From assembly GCA_016208305.1 (NCBI GenBank), contig JACQYI010000054.1, positions 246,749 through 310,748 on the forward strand: a stretch of 64,000 bases of DNA, in the 5' to 3' direction. Source of the stretch: Oscillatoriophycideae cyanobacterium NC_groundwater_1537_Pr4_S-0.65um_50_18. GTDB lineage: Bacteria; Cyanobacteriota; Cyanobacteriia; Elainellales; Elainellaceae. Position 1 is the stretch's first letter. The number at the start of each line of letters is the position of its first letter. Shown piece by piece: positions 7,985-16,719 of this stretch. The translations under genes and the position numbers were made by a program. A model generated the notes under the pieces. It was not told where the DNA came from and ran no database searches. It saw only the letters and a list, made by a program, of their open reading frames with translations.

Positions 7985-8803
7985 ATGACTATTGCAAACT
8001 CGACCAAACTTACGCATGACTGGGCTGTCGTCGTGTTCATGATAGCCCTCCATATTTTGGCGCTCGGCGCTTTCCTCCCAGCCTTCTTTAGCTGGCAAGG
8101 GGTCGCACTTGCCCTGTTTTTGCACTGGGTCACTGGGGGTTTAGGCGTGACGCTGGGATGGCACAGGCTCGTCACCCATCGCAGCTTTCAAACTCCCAAA
8201 TGGCTAGAGTACCTTTTAGTATTTTGTGGCACGTTATCGATGCAGGGTGGCCCCATTTGGTGGGTAGGGCTGCACCGTCACCATCACCTGTTTTCTGATC
8301 AAGACGTCGATCATCATGATTCCACCAAAGGCTTTTGGTGGAGCCATATGGGATGGATGATGTACGAAGTTCCGGTTGAATATGAAATTCCTCGTTTGAC
8401 CAAAGACATTGCCAACGATCGCTTTTATCAATTTCTTGATAACAACTTTGTTGCGATTCAGGCAGTCTTCGGGGTCTTGCTCTACTTAATCGGGGGCTGG
8501 TCGTTCTTGTTCTGGGGTGGGTTTGTACGGCTGGTGATGGTCTACCACACCACCTGGCTCGTCAACAGCGCTACTCATAAGTTTGGCTACCGCACGTTTG
8601 ACTCTAGCGATCGCTCTACCAACTGCTGGTGGGTTGCCCTCTTGGCCTATGGCGAAGGCTGGCACAACAATCATCACAGCTATCAGTACTCGGCTCGTCA
8701 CGGTTTGAAATGGTGGGAAATAGATGCCACCTGGATGATGATTCGGACGCTGCAATTTTTCGGGCTTGCCAAGAAGGTCAAGCTGATCGAGGAAGCTCAG
8801 TAA
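7985..8803 (+). CDS. desC: Acyl-lipid/acyl-CoA delta-9 desaturase
   Basis: Integral membrane di-iron desaturase of 272 residues. All three histidine boxes are visible: HRLVTHR (first box), HRHHH (second) and HNNHH (third, in EGWHNNHHSYQ). Four hydrophobic segments group in two hairpins (residues ~15-60 and ~150-185). In cyanobacteria DesC introduces the first double bond at delta-9 of membrane-lipid stearoyl chains and supports cold tolerance. The call as DesC rather than a regiospecific relative is from family resemblance. A clear intrinsic terminator follows at 8872-8910. Confidence 0.92.
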   Translation: MTIANSTKLTHDWAVVVFMIALHILALGAFLPAFFSWQGVALALFLHWVTGGLGVTLGWHRLVTHRSFQTPKWLEYLLVFCGTLSMQGGPIWWVGLHRHHHLFSDQDVDHHDSTKGFWWSHMGWMMYEVPVEYEIPRLTKDIANDRFYQFLDNNFVAIQAVFGVLLYLIGGWSFLFWGGFVRLVMVYHTTWLVNSATHKFGYRTFDSSDRSTNCWWVALLAYGEGWHNNHHSYQYSARHGLKWWEIDATWMMIRTLQFFGLAKKVKLIEEAQ

Positions 8804-8871
8804 TCGAGGAAGCCTGTTAATGAGCGCGACTAGTATAGGCGCAAATTGACCAGGCAGACTTGCTCTGCCAT

Positions 8872-8910
8872 AATAAAGGCTCACACCTTGATGTGAGTCT
8901 TTATTTTTTT
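8872..8910 (+). terminator. Intrinsic terminator after desC
   Basis: Stem AATAAAGGCTCACA / TGTGAGTCTTTATT with the loop CCTTGA (one mismatch), followed by a run of seven T on the plus strand. Confidence 0.85.
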
Positions 8911-9080
8911 ATCTAAGTTTCTTACACTTTTCTTAATGCTTCCTTATGTCGCGCACCTCCCAACACTGGTGCGACTGTGCTAATGTCTGTAATAGGATTA
9001 TTTTCGGCTGTGTAATTCGTTTTATGCGCATTTCTCCGAATCTAACTCTCTACACTCTCTGATTCTGGAGATCTTTTTTC

Positions 9081-9389
9081 ATGTCAATCTACGTCGGTAA
9101 TTTATCCTTTGAGGCAACTCAAGAGGATATCACCCAAATTTTTGCAGAGTATGGCACGGTCAAGCGGGTGCAACTCCCAACCGATCGTGAAACAGGTCGC
9201 TTACGCGGCTTTGCCTTTGTAGAAATGGGTGCAGAAGCAGAAGAGACTGCCGCCATTGAAGCTCTAGATGGAGCTGAGTGGATGGGTCGTGACCTTAAGG
9301 TCAACAAAGCGAAGCCCCGCGAAGATCGAGGCTCCTTTGGGGGCGGTGGCGGCTGGAGCAACAAGGGCGGATCTTCTCGCCGGTACTAA
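9081..9389 (+). CDS. rbp: RRM-type RNA-binding protein (cold-inducible Rbp family)
   Basis: 102 residues: one RNA recognition motif with RNP2 (IYVGNLSF, residue 3) and RNP1 (RGFAFVEM, about residue 43), followed by a short glycine-rich tail (GSFGGGGGWSNKGGSSRRY). This is the type-I cyanobacterial Rbp architecture; members accumulate in the cold and bind RNA in the cytoplasm. The leader from the desC terminator to the ATG is about 170 nt, long enough for the post-transcriptional cold control known in the family, but I see no defined element. The next gene downstream is rpsU, a pairing common in cyanobacteria, although a terminator lies between them. Confidence 0.93.
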   Translation: MSIYVGNLSFEATQEDITQIFAEYGTVKRVQLPTDRETGRLRGFAFVEMGAEAEETAAIEALDGAEWMGRDLKVNKAKPREDRGSFGGGGGWSNKGGSSRRY

Positions 9390-9423
9390 GTTTTTGAAGC
9401 TTAGGCTATAACTCTGCCGTTAA

Positions 9424-9452
9424 GGGGGTAGACTTCGGGTCTGCCCTTTTTT
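9424..9452 (+). terminator. Intrinsic terminator after rbp
   Basis: Stem GGGTAGAC / GTCTGCCC (one G-T pair) with the tetraloop TTCG and a T6 run. Confidence 0.85.
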
Positions 9453-9675
9453 AGTCGGTAGCGTTTTCAGCATAGGGTTCATTTTTCGGAAAAGGAACAG
9501 CAAATCCCGCTCCGAGAGAGGAACCCTATTTTTGGAGCGTTACCCTATTGAGATGCGGGTTTAAGGTGAGTTGCGGGTTTTAAGGACAGGTTTTCAGAGA
9601 TTAATCTCGATTCAGGCTTTGTTCTTCTAAATTTCCCCTATGTGTTTTTAGAAACTTGAGAAGAGGCAGTACGGA

Positions 9676-9864
9676 ATGACCCAAGTAATTCTGGGTGAAG
9701 ATGAAGGAATTGAATCCGCATTGCGCCGCTTTAAGCGCAAGGTTTCACAGGCAGGTATCTTCCCGGATATGAGAAAATACCGCCACTTTGAAACCCCCAT
9801 TGAAAAGCGTCGGCGTAAAGCAGTTGCCAGACAGAAGCAAAGAAGAAAGAACTTCCGCAACTGA
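9676..9864 (+). CDS. rpsU: 30S ribosomal protein S21
   Basis: 62 residues, the family's usual length. Starts [20 protein letters not shown] and ends in the very basic [18 protein letters not shown] typical of S21. It binds 16S rRNA in the small subunit and helps initiation. It follows rbp with its own ~220-bp upstream spacer after the rbp terminator, so it probably has a separate promoter. A GAAGAGG ribosome site precedes the ATG. Confidence 0.96.
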   Translation: MTQVILGEDEGIESALRRFKRKVSQAGIFPDMRKYRHFETPIEKRRRKAVARQKQRRKNFRN

Positions 9865-9947
9865 TTTTTAACTCTTTCCCATCTACATTCTTTTACCTGT
9901 ATCTCCTCAAAGACGCAGCTCTCATCGTTCTTCCATAACTATTTTTA

Positions 9948-10253
9948 ATGAAAATCCCAGAACTTTTAAGCCGATATGCAGCCGGACAAAGAGATTTTAG
10001 AAACCTAAACCTAATGGCGGCAAACCTGAGAAATACGAATCTCAGCGGGGCCAACTTCAGTGGGGCAAACTTTACTCAGGCCAATCTCTCCCGAGCGAAT
10101 TTGAGCCATGCCAACCTTACAGATGCCGTTTTAACGGGAGCCGCTTTAACCGATACAAACCTGGCTCATGCCAATTTAACCAATGTGGTTTTGGCGGGGG
10201 TTGATCTTGAACATGCCAACACTAGAGGCGCTATCATTCGCCAAGTCAGTTAG
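9948..10253 (+). CDS. Pentapeptide-repeat protein
   Basis: 101 residues. After a ~20-residue head, about 13 consecutive A(N/D)Lxx-type pentapeptides (for example ANLRNTNLSGANFSGANF) run almost to the C-terminus, predicting a short right-handed quadrilateral beta-helix. Small proteins of this class are very common in cyanobacteria and their roles are mostly unknown. No signal peptide is seen. A terminator follows at 10286-10317. ATG is at 9948, 83 bp after rpsU; co-transcription with rpsU is possible. Confidence 0.9.
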   Translation: MKIPELLSRYAAGQRDFRNLNLMAANLRNTNLSGANFSGANFTQANLSRANLSHANLTDAVLTGAALTDTNLAHANLTNVVLAGVDLEHANTRGAIIRQVS

Positions 10254-10285
10254 CATCGGGAGTTGGCTTAACCCGGCTATGAAAC

Positions 10286-10317
10286 TTATTGGGAGCACGC
10301 CTCTCAATAAATTTTTT
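10286..10317 (+). terminator. Intrinsic terminator after the pentapeptide gene
   Basis: Stem TTATTGGGAG / CTCTCAATAA, loop CACGC, followed by ATTTTTT. The convergent ProA-like gene ends 16 bp beyond. Confidence 0.75.
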
Positions 10318-10332
10318 AGCCCTTAGCCAGCG

Positions 10333-11589
10333 CTAGCTAACGCCATTGCCCTGAACGATATGCCGCAACGTTGTCAGGGTTTCTACGCTGATTAGCCCTC
10401 GTCGTTGCCCTTTTTGATTAGACATACCCAGTGCGATCGGGCTGCCTCTTTTGGGATTGCGGTAAAAGCGGGGCGAGGCGTTGATGTATGTCATGGCGCT
10501 GCCAATCCCCAAAGCGAACTGGCGGCTTTCTTGATAAGACTCTGTGGCCAGACAATCAGCATGACCGCTGCTGTGGCGATTAATCCAAGCGATCGCGTCT
10601 TCTAGCTGATCAACGGCCTTAAAGGCGATCGTGCGATTGAGATAAGCCTGTCCCCACTCATAGGGTTTAGCTTCGGTCGTAAAAATCTCCGGAAATTCTT
10701 TGCAAAGAATCTCATCGCCCCGCAGAGTGTAGCCCTTCTCCTTGAGGCTATGCCAAAGCATGATCAGCGTTGAGGGATTGTGAAGGCGATGAATCAGAAC
10801 TTTCTCAATGGCGTTGACAGCGTCAGGAGCGCTCTGATGGCTGTCTAAGATCATCCATCGCGCAATATCCAAGCTGCCTGAGGGCGACCAGTAAAGGTAG
10901 CAGTTGCCGATCGCAGTTTTGAGCACTGGAGAGGTGGCTTGCCGAACCACCTGCTGCACAAGGCTCGATCGCCCATAGGGAATCACTAAATTGATAAACT
11001 GATCTTGAACAACCAATTCGCGAATCTGATCGCCATGCTCTGGAGATAAGATCTGAATGCAGTCGCCCGGTAAACCTGCATCTTCAATCGCCAGTTTTAA
11101 CGTTTCAGCAATCACCTGGTTAGAGTGGCTAGATTCAGCACTGCCCCGCAAAATCAAGCTGTTAGCGGTACGAATGCAAAGCCCTGCGGCGATCGCCCCC
11201 ATATCCGGAAAAGCCTCAAAAATAAAGGCAACCACACCCAACGGCGTTAGCTGGCAATAGGTTTGGCATTGATCAACCTGATAGGAAGGAATGTTTAAGA
11301 CCTGCTGAATGGGGTCAGAAAGCTCGGCAAGGCGCTGGAGAATTTGCCCTGCGGTTTGTAGCCTCTCTGGAGTCAGCTTTAGCCAGTCTAAAACCAGCTC
11401 AGGAACCGCCATCTCGCGGCTAATTTCTAGATCGAGCGTATTTGCTTCCAGAATGTCATTCTGACGCTCCATTAAGGCTTCAGCCATGAGAGTTAGCGCG
11501 TGGCTGCGATCGGTTCCTCGCATTGCCGCCAAATCTATAGCAGAGTGGTAGGCTCGATGAGCCGCAGATGTAATAGGTGAAGCGTTCAA
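10333..11589 (-). CDS. Glutamate-5-semialdehyde dehydrogenase homologue lacking the catalytic Cys
   Basis: 418 residues aligning along the full length with ProA (gamma-glutamyl phosphate reductase): LGVVAFIFEAFPD, NSLILRGSAESSHSN, VIPYGRSSL, AIGNCYLYW and QFALGIGSAMTYINAS correspond to family blocks. In ProA the nucleophile is the Cys of the V-C-N-A-x-E-T motif; here the motif reads D-A-V-N-A-I-E-K, with Val (codon GTC, residue 258) in the Cys position. So either it is a non-catalytic paralogue or it does something else. It starts at TTG 11589, supported by AAGGA six bases upstream. The small membrane-protein gene lies 17 bp upstream on the same strand. Confidence 0.85.
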   Translation of the reverse strand: MNASPITSAAHRAYHSAIDLAAMRGTDRSHALTLMAEALMERQNDILEANTLDLEISREMAVPELVLDWLKLTPERLQTAGQILQRLAELSDPIQQVLNIPSYQVDQCQTYCQLTPLGVVAFIFEAFPDMGAIAAGLCIRTANSLILRGSAESSHSNQVIAETLKLAIEDAGLPGDCIQILSPEHGDQIRELVVQDQFINLVIPYGRSSLVQQVVRQATSPVLKTAIGNCYLYWSPSGSLDIARWMILDSHQSAPDAVNAIEKVLIHRLHNPSTLIMLWHSLKEKGYTLRGDEILCKEFPEIFTTEAKPYEWGQAYLNRTIAFKAVDQLEDAIAWINRHSSGHADCLATESYQESRQFALGIGSAMTYINASPRFYRNPKRGSPIALGMSNQKGQRRGLISVETLTTLRHIVQGNGVS

Positions 11590-11606
11590 GTCTGTCCTTG
11601 CTTTGA

Positions 11607-12014
11607 CTAACGTCTACAGGCTAGCCATAGCATCAAGACTAGCATCATTGATAGAACCAATGCTGCAACTACTCGAAAGGTGATGCTGTAGCTCAGAGGA
11701 GAATTGAGCGTTGTTAGCAGCAACAGAAAAATAAGGCCAAAAATAATGAATAGCGTCAGGGGAAAGTAGCCCCGACCCAAGCTAGAGTGAGCAATGTGCC
11801 ATTGGTGCCCTGTCCAGCGCCAAGAACGCTTGTAGGGATAATTGGTCGATAGCTGTTCGATCACGTAGCCGTTTTCTTGCAGCACAAAAATTTGCTGACA
11901 GCGATCGCAGCCAAAAGCTTCTGTCAAGACGATCGGGGTGAGGCGACCCCGACGACGACAGGGGCAAGGATATTCACTATTGAGATCAATTTTCTGTGTT
12001 TTCGGATGTTGCAC
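11607..12014 (-). CDS. Conserved hypothetical: zinc-ribbon-like head, two TM segments
   Basis: 135 residues. The N-terminal half has CPCRRRGRLTPIVL and CDRC, four cysteines spaced as in a small zinc ribbon. The C-terminal half has two strongly hydrophobic segments (PLTLFIIFGLIFLLLL and VVAALVLSMMLVLML). I do not recognise a named family. It stands 17 bp upstream of the ProA-like gene on the same strand and is probably its operon partner; the context does not reveal a function. Confidence 0.75.
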   Translation of the reverse strand: MQHPKTQKIDLNSEYPCPCRRRGRLTPIVLTEAFGCDRCQQIFVLQENGYVIEQLSTNYPYKRSWRWTGHQWHIAHSSLGRGYFPLTLFIIFGLIFLLLLTTLNSPLSYSITFRVVAALVLSMMLVLMLWLACRR

Positions 12015-12256
12015 AAGGAGCAGCGATACGAATAAATGGTCGGAGAGCGATTAAACAGCGTGACCGTTTCTGCTCTCTCCTCAATCTAGCTCAAACCTCT
12101 GCTTCAGGGGCGATCGTTAACACTCTCTTTAACGAATCAGAAAGCTAAATGAGTCTTTGGAGTCAAGCCACAGCATTATGTTGCAAAAAATCCCCATATG
12201 CAGGACGAATTTCCATTGAGGAAACTGCCTGCTCTGAGAATTACGCCAACCCTTAA

Positions 12257-12328
12257 AGCGGGTGATGGGATTCGAACCCACGACATCAACCTTGGCAAGG
12301 TTGCGCTCTACCACTGAGCTACACCCGC
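12257..12328 (-). tRNA. tRNA-Gly(GCC)
   Basis: Cloverleaf on the minus strand: 5' GCGGGTG pairs with CACCCGC at the 3' end, D-arm TAGCTCAGTGGTAGAGC, anticodon loop with GCC (CTTGCCAAG), T-arm GGGTTCGAATCCC. The discriminator base is U, as usual for tRNA-Gly. CCA is not encoded. Confidence 0.96.
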
Positions 12329-12469
12329 GAATTTCAGACTTTTCCTATATTATCAAAGCCTGAAGGATTTGCCAACTCTAGCAGAACCTTAGATTTTGGA
12401 CTGGTAGCTCAGACTGGCTTGAATCAAGACCTAAAGCCGACAGCCAAAACCTAATAAGGTTCTTTACCG

Positions 12470-13060
12470 CTATTCTGAGCGCTCAGGCAGGGCACTCTTA
12501 AGCGCTCCCGGCAAAGACTGAGGAGTCGCTCCTGACAGTCCCCCTGACCCCGTAAACGCGCCACCATTCACCTCAGGGCTGACGGCTTTAACCTGATGCA
12601 TCAGGCTCGCCATTTCGATCGCATTCATCGCGTAGTTCCAGCCATTGTTGCTCTTAATTCCGGCTCGCTCTAGCGCTTGCTGCATAGTATCTGTTGTCAA
12701 GATGCCAAAAATCACAGGTACCCCCGTCTGGAAGCTAGCAGCGGCAATGCCTTTAGAAACTTCCGCAGCCACATAGTCAAAGTGAGGCGTAGAGCCTCGA
12801 ATAATTGCGCCTAGGCAGATGATGGCATCATAGCGACCTGACAGAGCCAGTTGGCGTGCCAAGAGCGGCACCTCAAAGCTGCCCGGCACCCAGGCATAGT
12901 CTACCTGCGTACCTTGTGGGTCGGGATCAATGCCGTGACGCTTCAAGCAATCCTGACAGCCCTCTAGCAGCTTGCCTGTCACCAAATCATTAAATCGACC
13001 AATGACGATCGCAAAGCGCAAAGCGTCAGTCCGGGTAAACGTGCCCTCAAAAACTGCCAT
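12470..13060 (-). CDS. ribH: 6,7-dimethyl-8-ribityllumazine synthase
   Basis: Condenses 5-amino-6-ribitylaminouracil with 3,4-dihydroxybutanone phosphate, the penultimate step of riboflavin synthesis, in an icosahedral cytoplasmic shell. Family motifs: [33 protein letters not shown] (ribityl site), [17 protein letters not shown] (phosphate-binding) and [20 protein letters not shown]. Core family length is ~155 residues; this one has a ~40-residue Gly/Ser/Pro-rich C-terminal extension (ending [10 protein letters not shown]), seen in several cyanobacteria. psbZ lies upstream on the same strand, a frequent pairing in this phylum. Confidence 0.96.
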   Translation of the reverse strand: MAVFEGTFTRTDALRFAIVIGRFNDLVTGKLLEGCQDCLKRHGIDPDPQGTQVDYAWVPGSFEVPLLARQLALSGRYDAIICLGAIIRGSTPHFDYVAAEVSKGIAAASFQTGVPVIFGILTTDTMQQALERAGIKSNNGWNYAMNAIEMASLMHQVKAVSPEVNGGAFTGSGGLSGATPQSLPGALKSALPERSE

Positions 13061-13196
13061 AGAAATACCAATCGACTAGGGAAATGTCCAGACAAACAGT
13101 CTGTCCTCAAACAAGAGGCTACTCTAGCCTAAACCACCTGACTTATATAACTTCTTCCATAAGCAGATTGAGATGAGTATTTGCACAGAATTAAAT

Positions 13197-13242
13197 AGCC
13201 CTGCTGGGCGCGTGTCTCTTGAGGCGCACGCCCAGCAGGGCT
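13197..13242 (-). terminator. Strong hairpin between psbZ and ribH
   Basis: Inverted repeat AGCCCTGCTGGGCG / CGCCCAGCAGGGCT (14 bp perfect) plus an inner GTG/CAC pair after one bulge; loop about 10 nt. No long T run follows on either strand (minus: ATTTAATT), so it may be an attenuating or processing hairpin between psbZ and ribH rather than a full terminator. Confidence 0.6.
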
Positions 13243-13337
13243 TGTCAATAGTTCTGTTCATATACTTAAAAAGAGACCTCAACTGCATTGCGCAATCGCC
13301 AACCTCTCCGTCTCCAAAATCCATAGCCTACGAAGGG

Positions 13338-13526
13338 CTAGACGACAAAGTAGTTGAGTCCACCGACCAAAAACACCAGAATCACCCACAGCCCTGAACC
13401 CAAAAATAGCAGCTGCTTTGATTGCTCCCAGTTTCTGGGTGAGGCATAGGCAACTGGAACCGCAACTACCATGATGAAAGATACGGCAACCAGAGCCGCC
13501 AGAGCTACTTGAAACAAAATGGACAT
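13338..13526 (-). CDS. psbZ: Photosystem II protein PsbZ (Ycf9)
   Basis: 62 residues, the standard length, with two transmembrane helices ([20 protein letters not shown] and [20 protein letters not shown]) separated by the conserved [11 protein letters not shown] loop. PsbZ is a small PSII core subunit at the periphery near CP43. The ATG at 13526 follows GGGAGG (spacing 7) and removes five spurious residues of the longer frame. It is transcribed toward ribH with a hairpin between. Confidence 0.97.
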   Translation of the reverse strand: MSILFQVALAALVAVSFIMVVAVPVAYASPRNWEQSKQLLFLGSGLWVILVFLVGGLNYFVV

Positions 13527-13763
13527 AGTTTTCCCTCCCAATACAGCGAACTAATGCAGTGAATCCAACGTGGTGAAACCAGAACCGTGAGACACAAGAG
13601 GTTTCCTGACAGAATAGTCAACCAGTACAGCGGCAGGGGGCGATCGAACCACACCTGAGCAGTTTACTGAATATTTCACCTAGCTAGTAACCTATCAGAA
13701 ATTGAGACCCTTGTGAAAGGAGGGAAGGCAAAGGATAGGATGGAGCCAAGGGGGAACGCCGAC

Positions 13764-16511
13764 ATGGATTTGATCCTTTGTCACTCAACTGCTGATTTCG
13801 ATACGTTAGGGGGCGCAGTGGGGCTGTCGCGACTGCTGCCAGGAGCCCGAATTGTTCTTGTGGCTGGAAGCCATCCGACAGTACAGGAGTTTTTAGCCTT
13901 ACATCGAGACGAATATGCCTTAATTGAGCGACGGTCGGTTAATCCAGCCCAGATTCGATCGCTCACCATTGTAGATACGCAGTTGCGCGATCGCCTGGGT
14001 AAGGCCGCCGAGTGGCTAGATTTACCCCAGATCAAAGTCACCGTTTATGATCACCATGTCAATGCGCTGAGCGATATTGCTGGCGACTATAAGCTAGAAC
14101 CAATCGGAGCGGTAACAACGCTGGTTGTTGAGCTGCTCCGCGCCCAGCAGATTTCACTCACCTTGGCTGAAGCAACGGTTATGGCGCTAGGCATTCACGT
14201 CGATACGGGGTCTCTTACCTTTGATGGCACGACCGTGAGGGATGCCGCAGCCCTGACCTGGCTGATGGAGCAAGGCGCAAATATAGAAACGATCGCCACC
14301 TATCGCCAGTCTGCGCTATCACCGCCGCTGCAAGACTTGCTGACTATTGCCCTAGACAAGCTCGAAACTGAAACCATTCGGGGTTGCCCGATTGCCTGGG
14401 TAGAGCTAGCTTTAGAAGCACATTTGCCAGGGATGTCTCAGCTGGCAGCTCAGCTTTTGAGCTTGGTAGAGGCCGAGGTTTTGCTGCTGCTGATGCGCCA
14501 TCCTATTGCAGATGGAAAAGAGGAGCGCCTGACCGTCATTGGGCGATCGCGCGGCACCGTTCCTGTCAATCTAGCCCAGCTCTTTCAACCTTTTGGGGGC
14601 GGTGGGCATCCCAGAGCCGCTGCCCTAACCCAGCGCGGAGCCGATGCTGATATCCTGACAAGGCTCTTAGAAGACCTGCGATCGCAAATTCCTCAGCCGC
14701 CCACTGCCAGGGGCCTGATGTCTTCTCCGGTGCGCACCATTCGTCCTGAGACGACGATCGCCGCAGCCCAGCGCATCCTTTTGCGATACGGACATTCTGG
14801 GTTATCGGTGGTGGATGCTCAAGACCGACTCGTGGGCATTATTTCGCGTCGAGATCTAGATATTGCCCTGCGCCACGGGTTTGACCATGCTCCCGTCAAA
14901 GGCTATATGGCAACTGATCTGAAAACCATTACACCCGATACGCTGCTGCCGGACATTGAGGCTCTGATGGTAACTTATGGTATCGGGCGTTTACCTGTCT
15001 TAGAGCAGGGCGAACTGGTTGGAATCGTCACCCGCACAGATGTCCTGCGGCAGATGCATCGCGACAGACGCATGGAGCAAAGCCAGACCCTTTATCAAAC
15101 ACCCTCTGTTCCTTCTGGTTGGAGTACCGATTCAGATACCTTGAATCCCTCATGTCTGTTGCCCGCAGTCATGAACGCCTTGCTGCGCGATCGCCTCACT
15201 CCTGATCTGTGGCAGCTCTTGAGGGCGATCGCCCAACAGGCCGAGCAGCGGGGCTGGCATCTGTATCTGGTGGGGGGAGCTGTGCGAGATTTGCTCCTGG
15301 CAGATGGTGCCTCACAAATTCAGGATATCGATTTAGTTGTCGATGGCTTTGATCAAGCGGCTGAGAGAGCGGGTGTAGAGCTGGCTCAGGCTTTACAGCA
15401 AACCTATCCTCAAACCAAGCTTCAGGTACATGGACAGTTTCAGACGGCAGCCTTGCTCTGGCATAACGATCCGGTGCTGGGTTCTCTATGGATAGATATT
15501 GCAACCGCTCGAACGGAATTTTATCCCTACCCAGCCGCAAACCCAGAAGTTGAGGCAAGCTCAATTCGTCAGGATCTTTACCGTCGCGACTTTACCATCA
15601 ATGCCCTGGCAGTGAGGCTGACGGCTCCCGGTGCTGGGGAACTGCTAGACTTTTTTGGCGGTGTTTTGGACTTAAAAACCCAGCAAATTCGTGTTCTTCA
15701 TGCCAACAGCTTTATTGAAGATCCCACACGCATCTATCGCGCCGTCCGCTTTGCCGTGCGGCTCAATTTCCAGATTGAGCCGCAAACCGAGAGCTATATT
15801 CGGTATGCGATCGCCAGCGGTATTTACAGCCGCATTCCATCTGGCAAGCAGATAGAGAAAGCGCCCGCCCTACAAACTCGCCTGAAGCAAGAGCTAAAGT
15901 ATATTTTTCAGAGTTCTGATTGGCCAGCGGCTCTGCGGCTGTTGGCAGACTTAGGAGCGCTGGCCTGCATCCATCCTGACTTGATGCTGACGGATGCGCG
16001 GCTATGGCAAATGCGGCGAGTCGATCGCTGGCTCAAACGGTTTGATCAGCAGCAGCGGCTAGCTCACTGGCAGATTCTGCTGGAGGTTTTGCTGGCGAGT
16101 CTGCCGCCAAATGACCGCCTCACCGTTGCTCAAACGCTTCAGCTTCCGGCCGAAAGCTGTGAGCGACTGCGGCATCTTCATGCCCTGCAAGCGCAAATTT
16201 TGCCAGCCCTGAGCCAGAGCGATCGCCCTAGCAAGATCGTCAAGATCCTCGGCTCTGTCGATCGCACTACCTTGATCTTGCTGGGGGCAACGGCTTCGCG
16301 AGAGGCGCGTCGTCAAATTTGGCGATATTTAACCCATTGGCAAGCGACTAAAACGCCTCTGGATGGTCATGATCTGAAAATCATGGGATATTTACCCGGA
16401 AAGCAATATAAGGAAATTTTGGAGCGACTGCTGGCTGCAACACTAGATGGAGAGATAAGCGATCGATCGAGTGCCGAAGCTTTAGTCAAAACCCAGTTTC
16501 CTCAGGAGTGA
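13764..16511 (+). CDS. DHH phosphoesterase - CBS - tRNA nucleotidyltransferase/poly(A) polymerase fusion
   Basis: About 915 residues in three parts. Residues 1-310: DHH/DHHA1 module with STADFDTLGG, VYDHHVN, HVDTGSLTFD and GGGGHPRAAA. Residues ~320-440: two CBS domains (LMSSPVRTIRP; YMATDLKTITP). Residues ~480-915: class II nucleotidyltransferase with YLVGGAVRDLLL, QDIDLVVDG carrying the catalytic Asp pair, and RRDFTINALAV, then the RNA-binding region. This resembles the cyanobacterial A-adding or CC-adding tRNA nucleotidyltransferase family; which activity applies cannot be read directly. Start 13764 is chosen for AAGGGGG upstream; ATG 13740 is an alternative. It probably repairs or completes tRNA 3' ends. 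Confidence 0.9.
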   Translation: MDLILCHSTADFDTLGGAVGLSRLLPGARIVLVAGSHPTVQEFLALHRDEYALIERRSVNPAQIRSLTIVDTQLRDRLGKAAEWLDLPQIKVTVYDHHVNALSDIAGDYKLEPIGAVTTLVVELLRAQQISLTLAEATVMALGIHVDTGSLTFDGTTVRDAAALTWLMEQGANIETIATYRQSALSPPLQDLLTIALDKLETETIRGCPIAWVELALEAHLPGMSQLAAQLLSLVEAEVLLLLMRHPIADGKEERLTVIGRSRGTVPVNLAQLFQPFGGGGHPRAAALTQRGADADILTRLLEDLRSQIPQPPTARGLMSSPVRTIRPETTIAAAQRILLRYGHSGLSVVDAQDRLVGIISRRDLDIALRHGFDHAPVKGYMATDLKTITPDTLLPDIEALMVTYGIGRLPVLEQGELVGIVTRTDVLRQMHRDRRMEQSQTLYQTPSVPSGWSTDSDTLNPSCLLPAVMNALLRDRLTPDLWQLLRAIAQQAEQRGWHLYLVGGAVRDLLLADGASQIQDIDLVVDGFDQAAERAGVELAQALQQTYPQTKLQVHGQFQTAALLWHNDPVLGSLWIDIATARTEFYPYPAANPEVEASSIRQDLYRRDFTINALAVRLTAPGAGELLDFFGGVLDLKTQQIRVLHANSFIEDPTRIYRAVRFAVRLNFQIEPQTESYIRYAIASGIYSRIPSGKQIEKAPALQTRLKQELKYIFQSSDWPAALRLLADLGALACIHPDLMLTDARLWQMRRVDRWLKRFDQQQRLAHWQILLEVLLASLPPNDRLTVAQTLQLPAESCERLRHLHALQAQILPALSQSDRPSKIVKILGSVDRTTLILLGATASREARRQIWRYLTHWQATKTPLDGHDLKIMGYLPGKQYKEILERLLAATLDGEISDRSSAEALVKTQFPQE

Positions 16512-16719
16512 AAAGTTTGAAGGGGTAAAACGTTTGAAAGGTCGCACTCTGTGAGACTGATCCTAAACTGACAAAACTGAAACCCTAGAATATGCCAATC
16601 TAAGAGAGCTATCTGCTACTAGCCTGTCTAAAATTTTCCCTAACGGAGCTTTACCTCTATCAACAGAAAATTTCAGGCAAAATCTTCAGTAAAAATTATT
16701 TCGGGCGCACGGTGAAATT

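Noticed and set aside
10333..11589. Calling this gene proA with the full enzymatic function
   Set aside because: The catalytic Cys is replaced by Val, so a functional name without qualification would mislead.
13173..13397. A 74-codon plus-strand frame overlapping psbZ
   Set aside because: Antisense to the clear psbZ gene and running through the hairpin; no family likeness.
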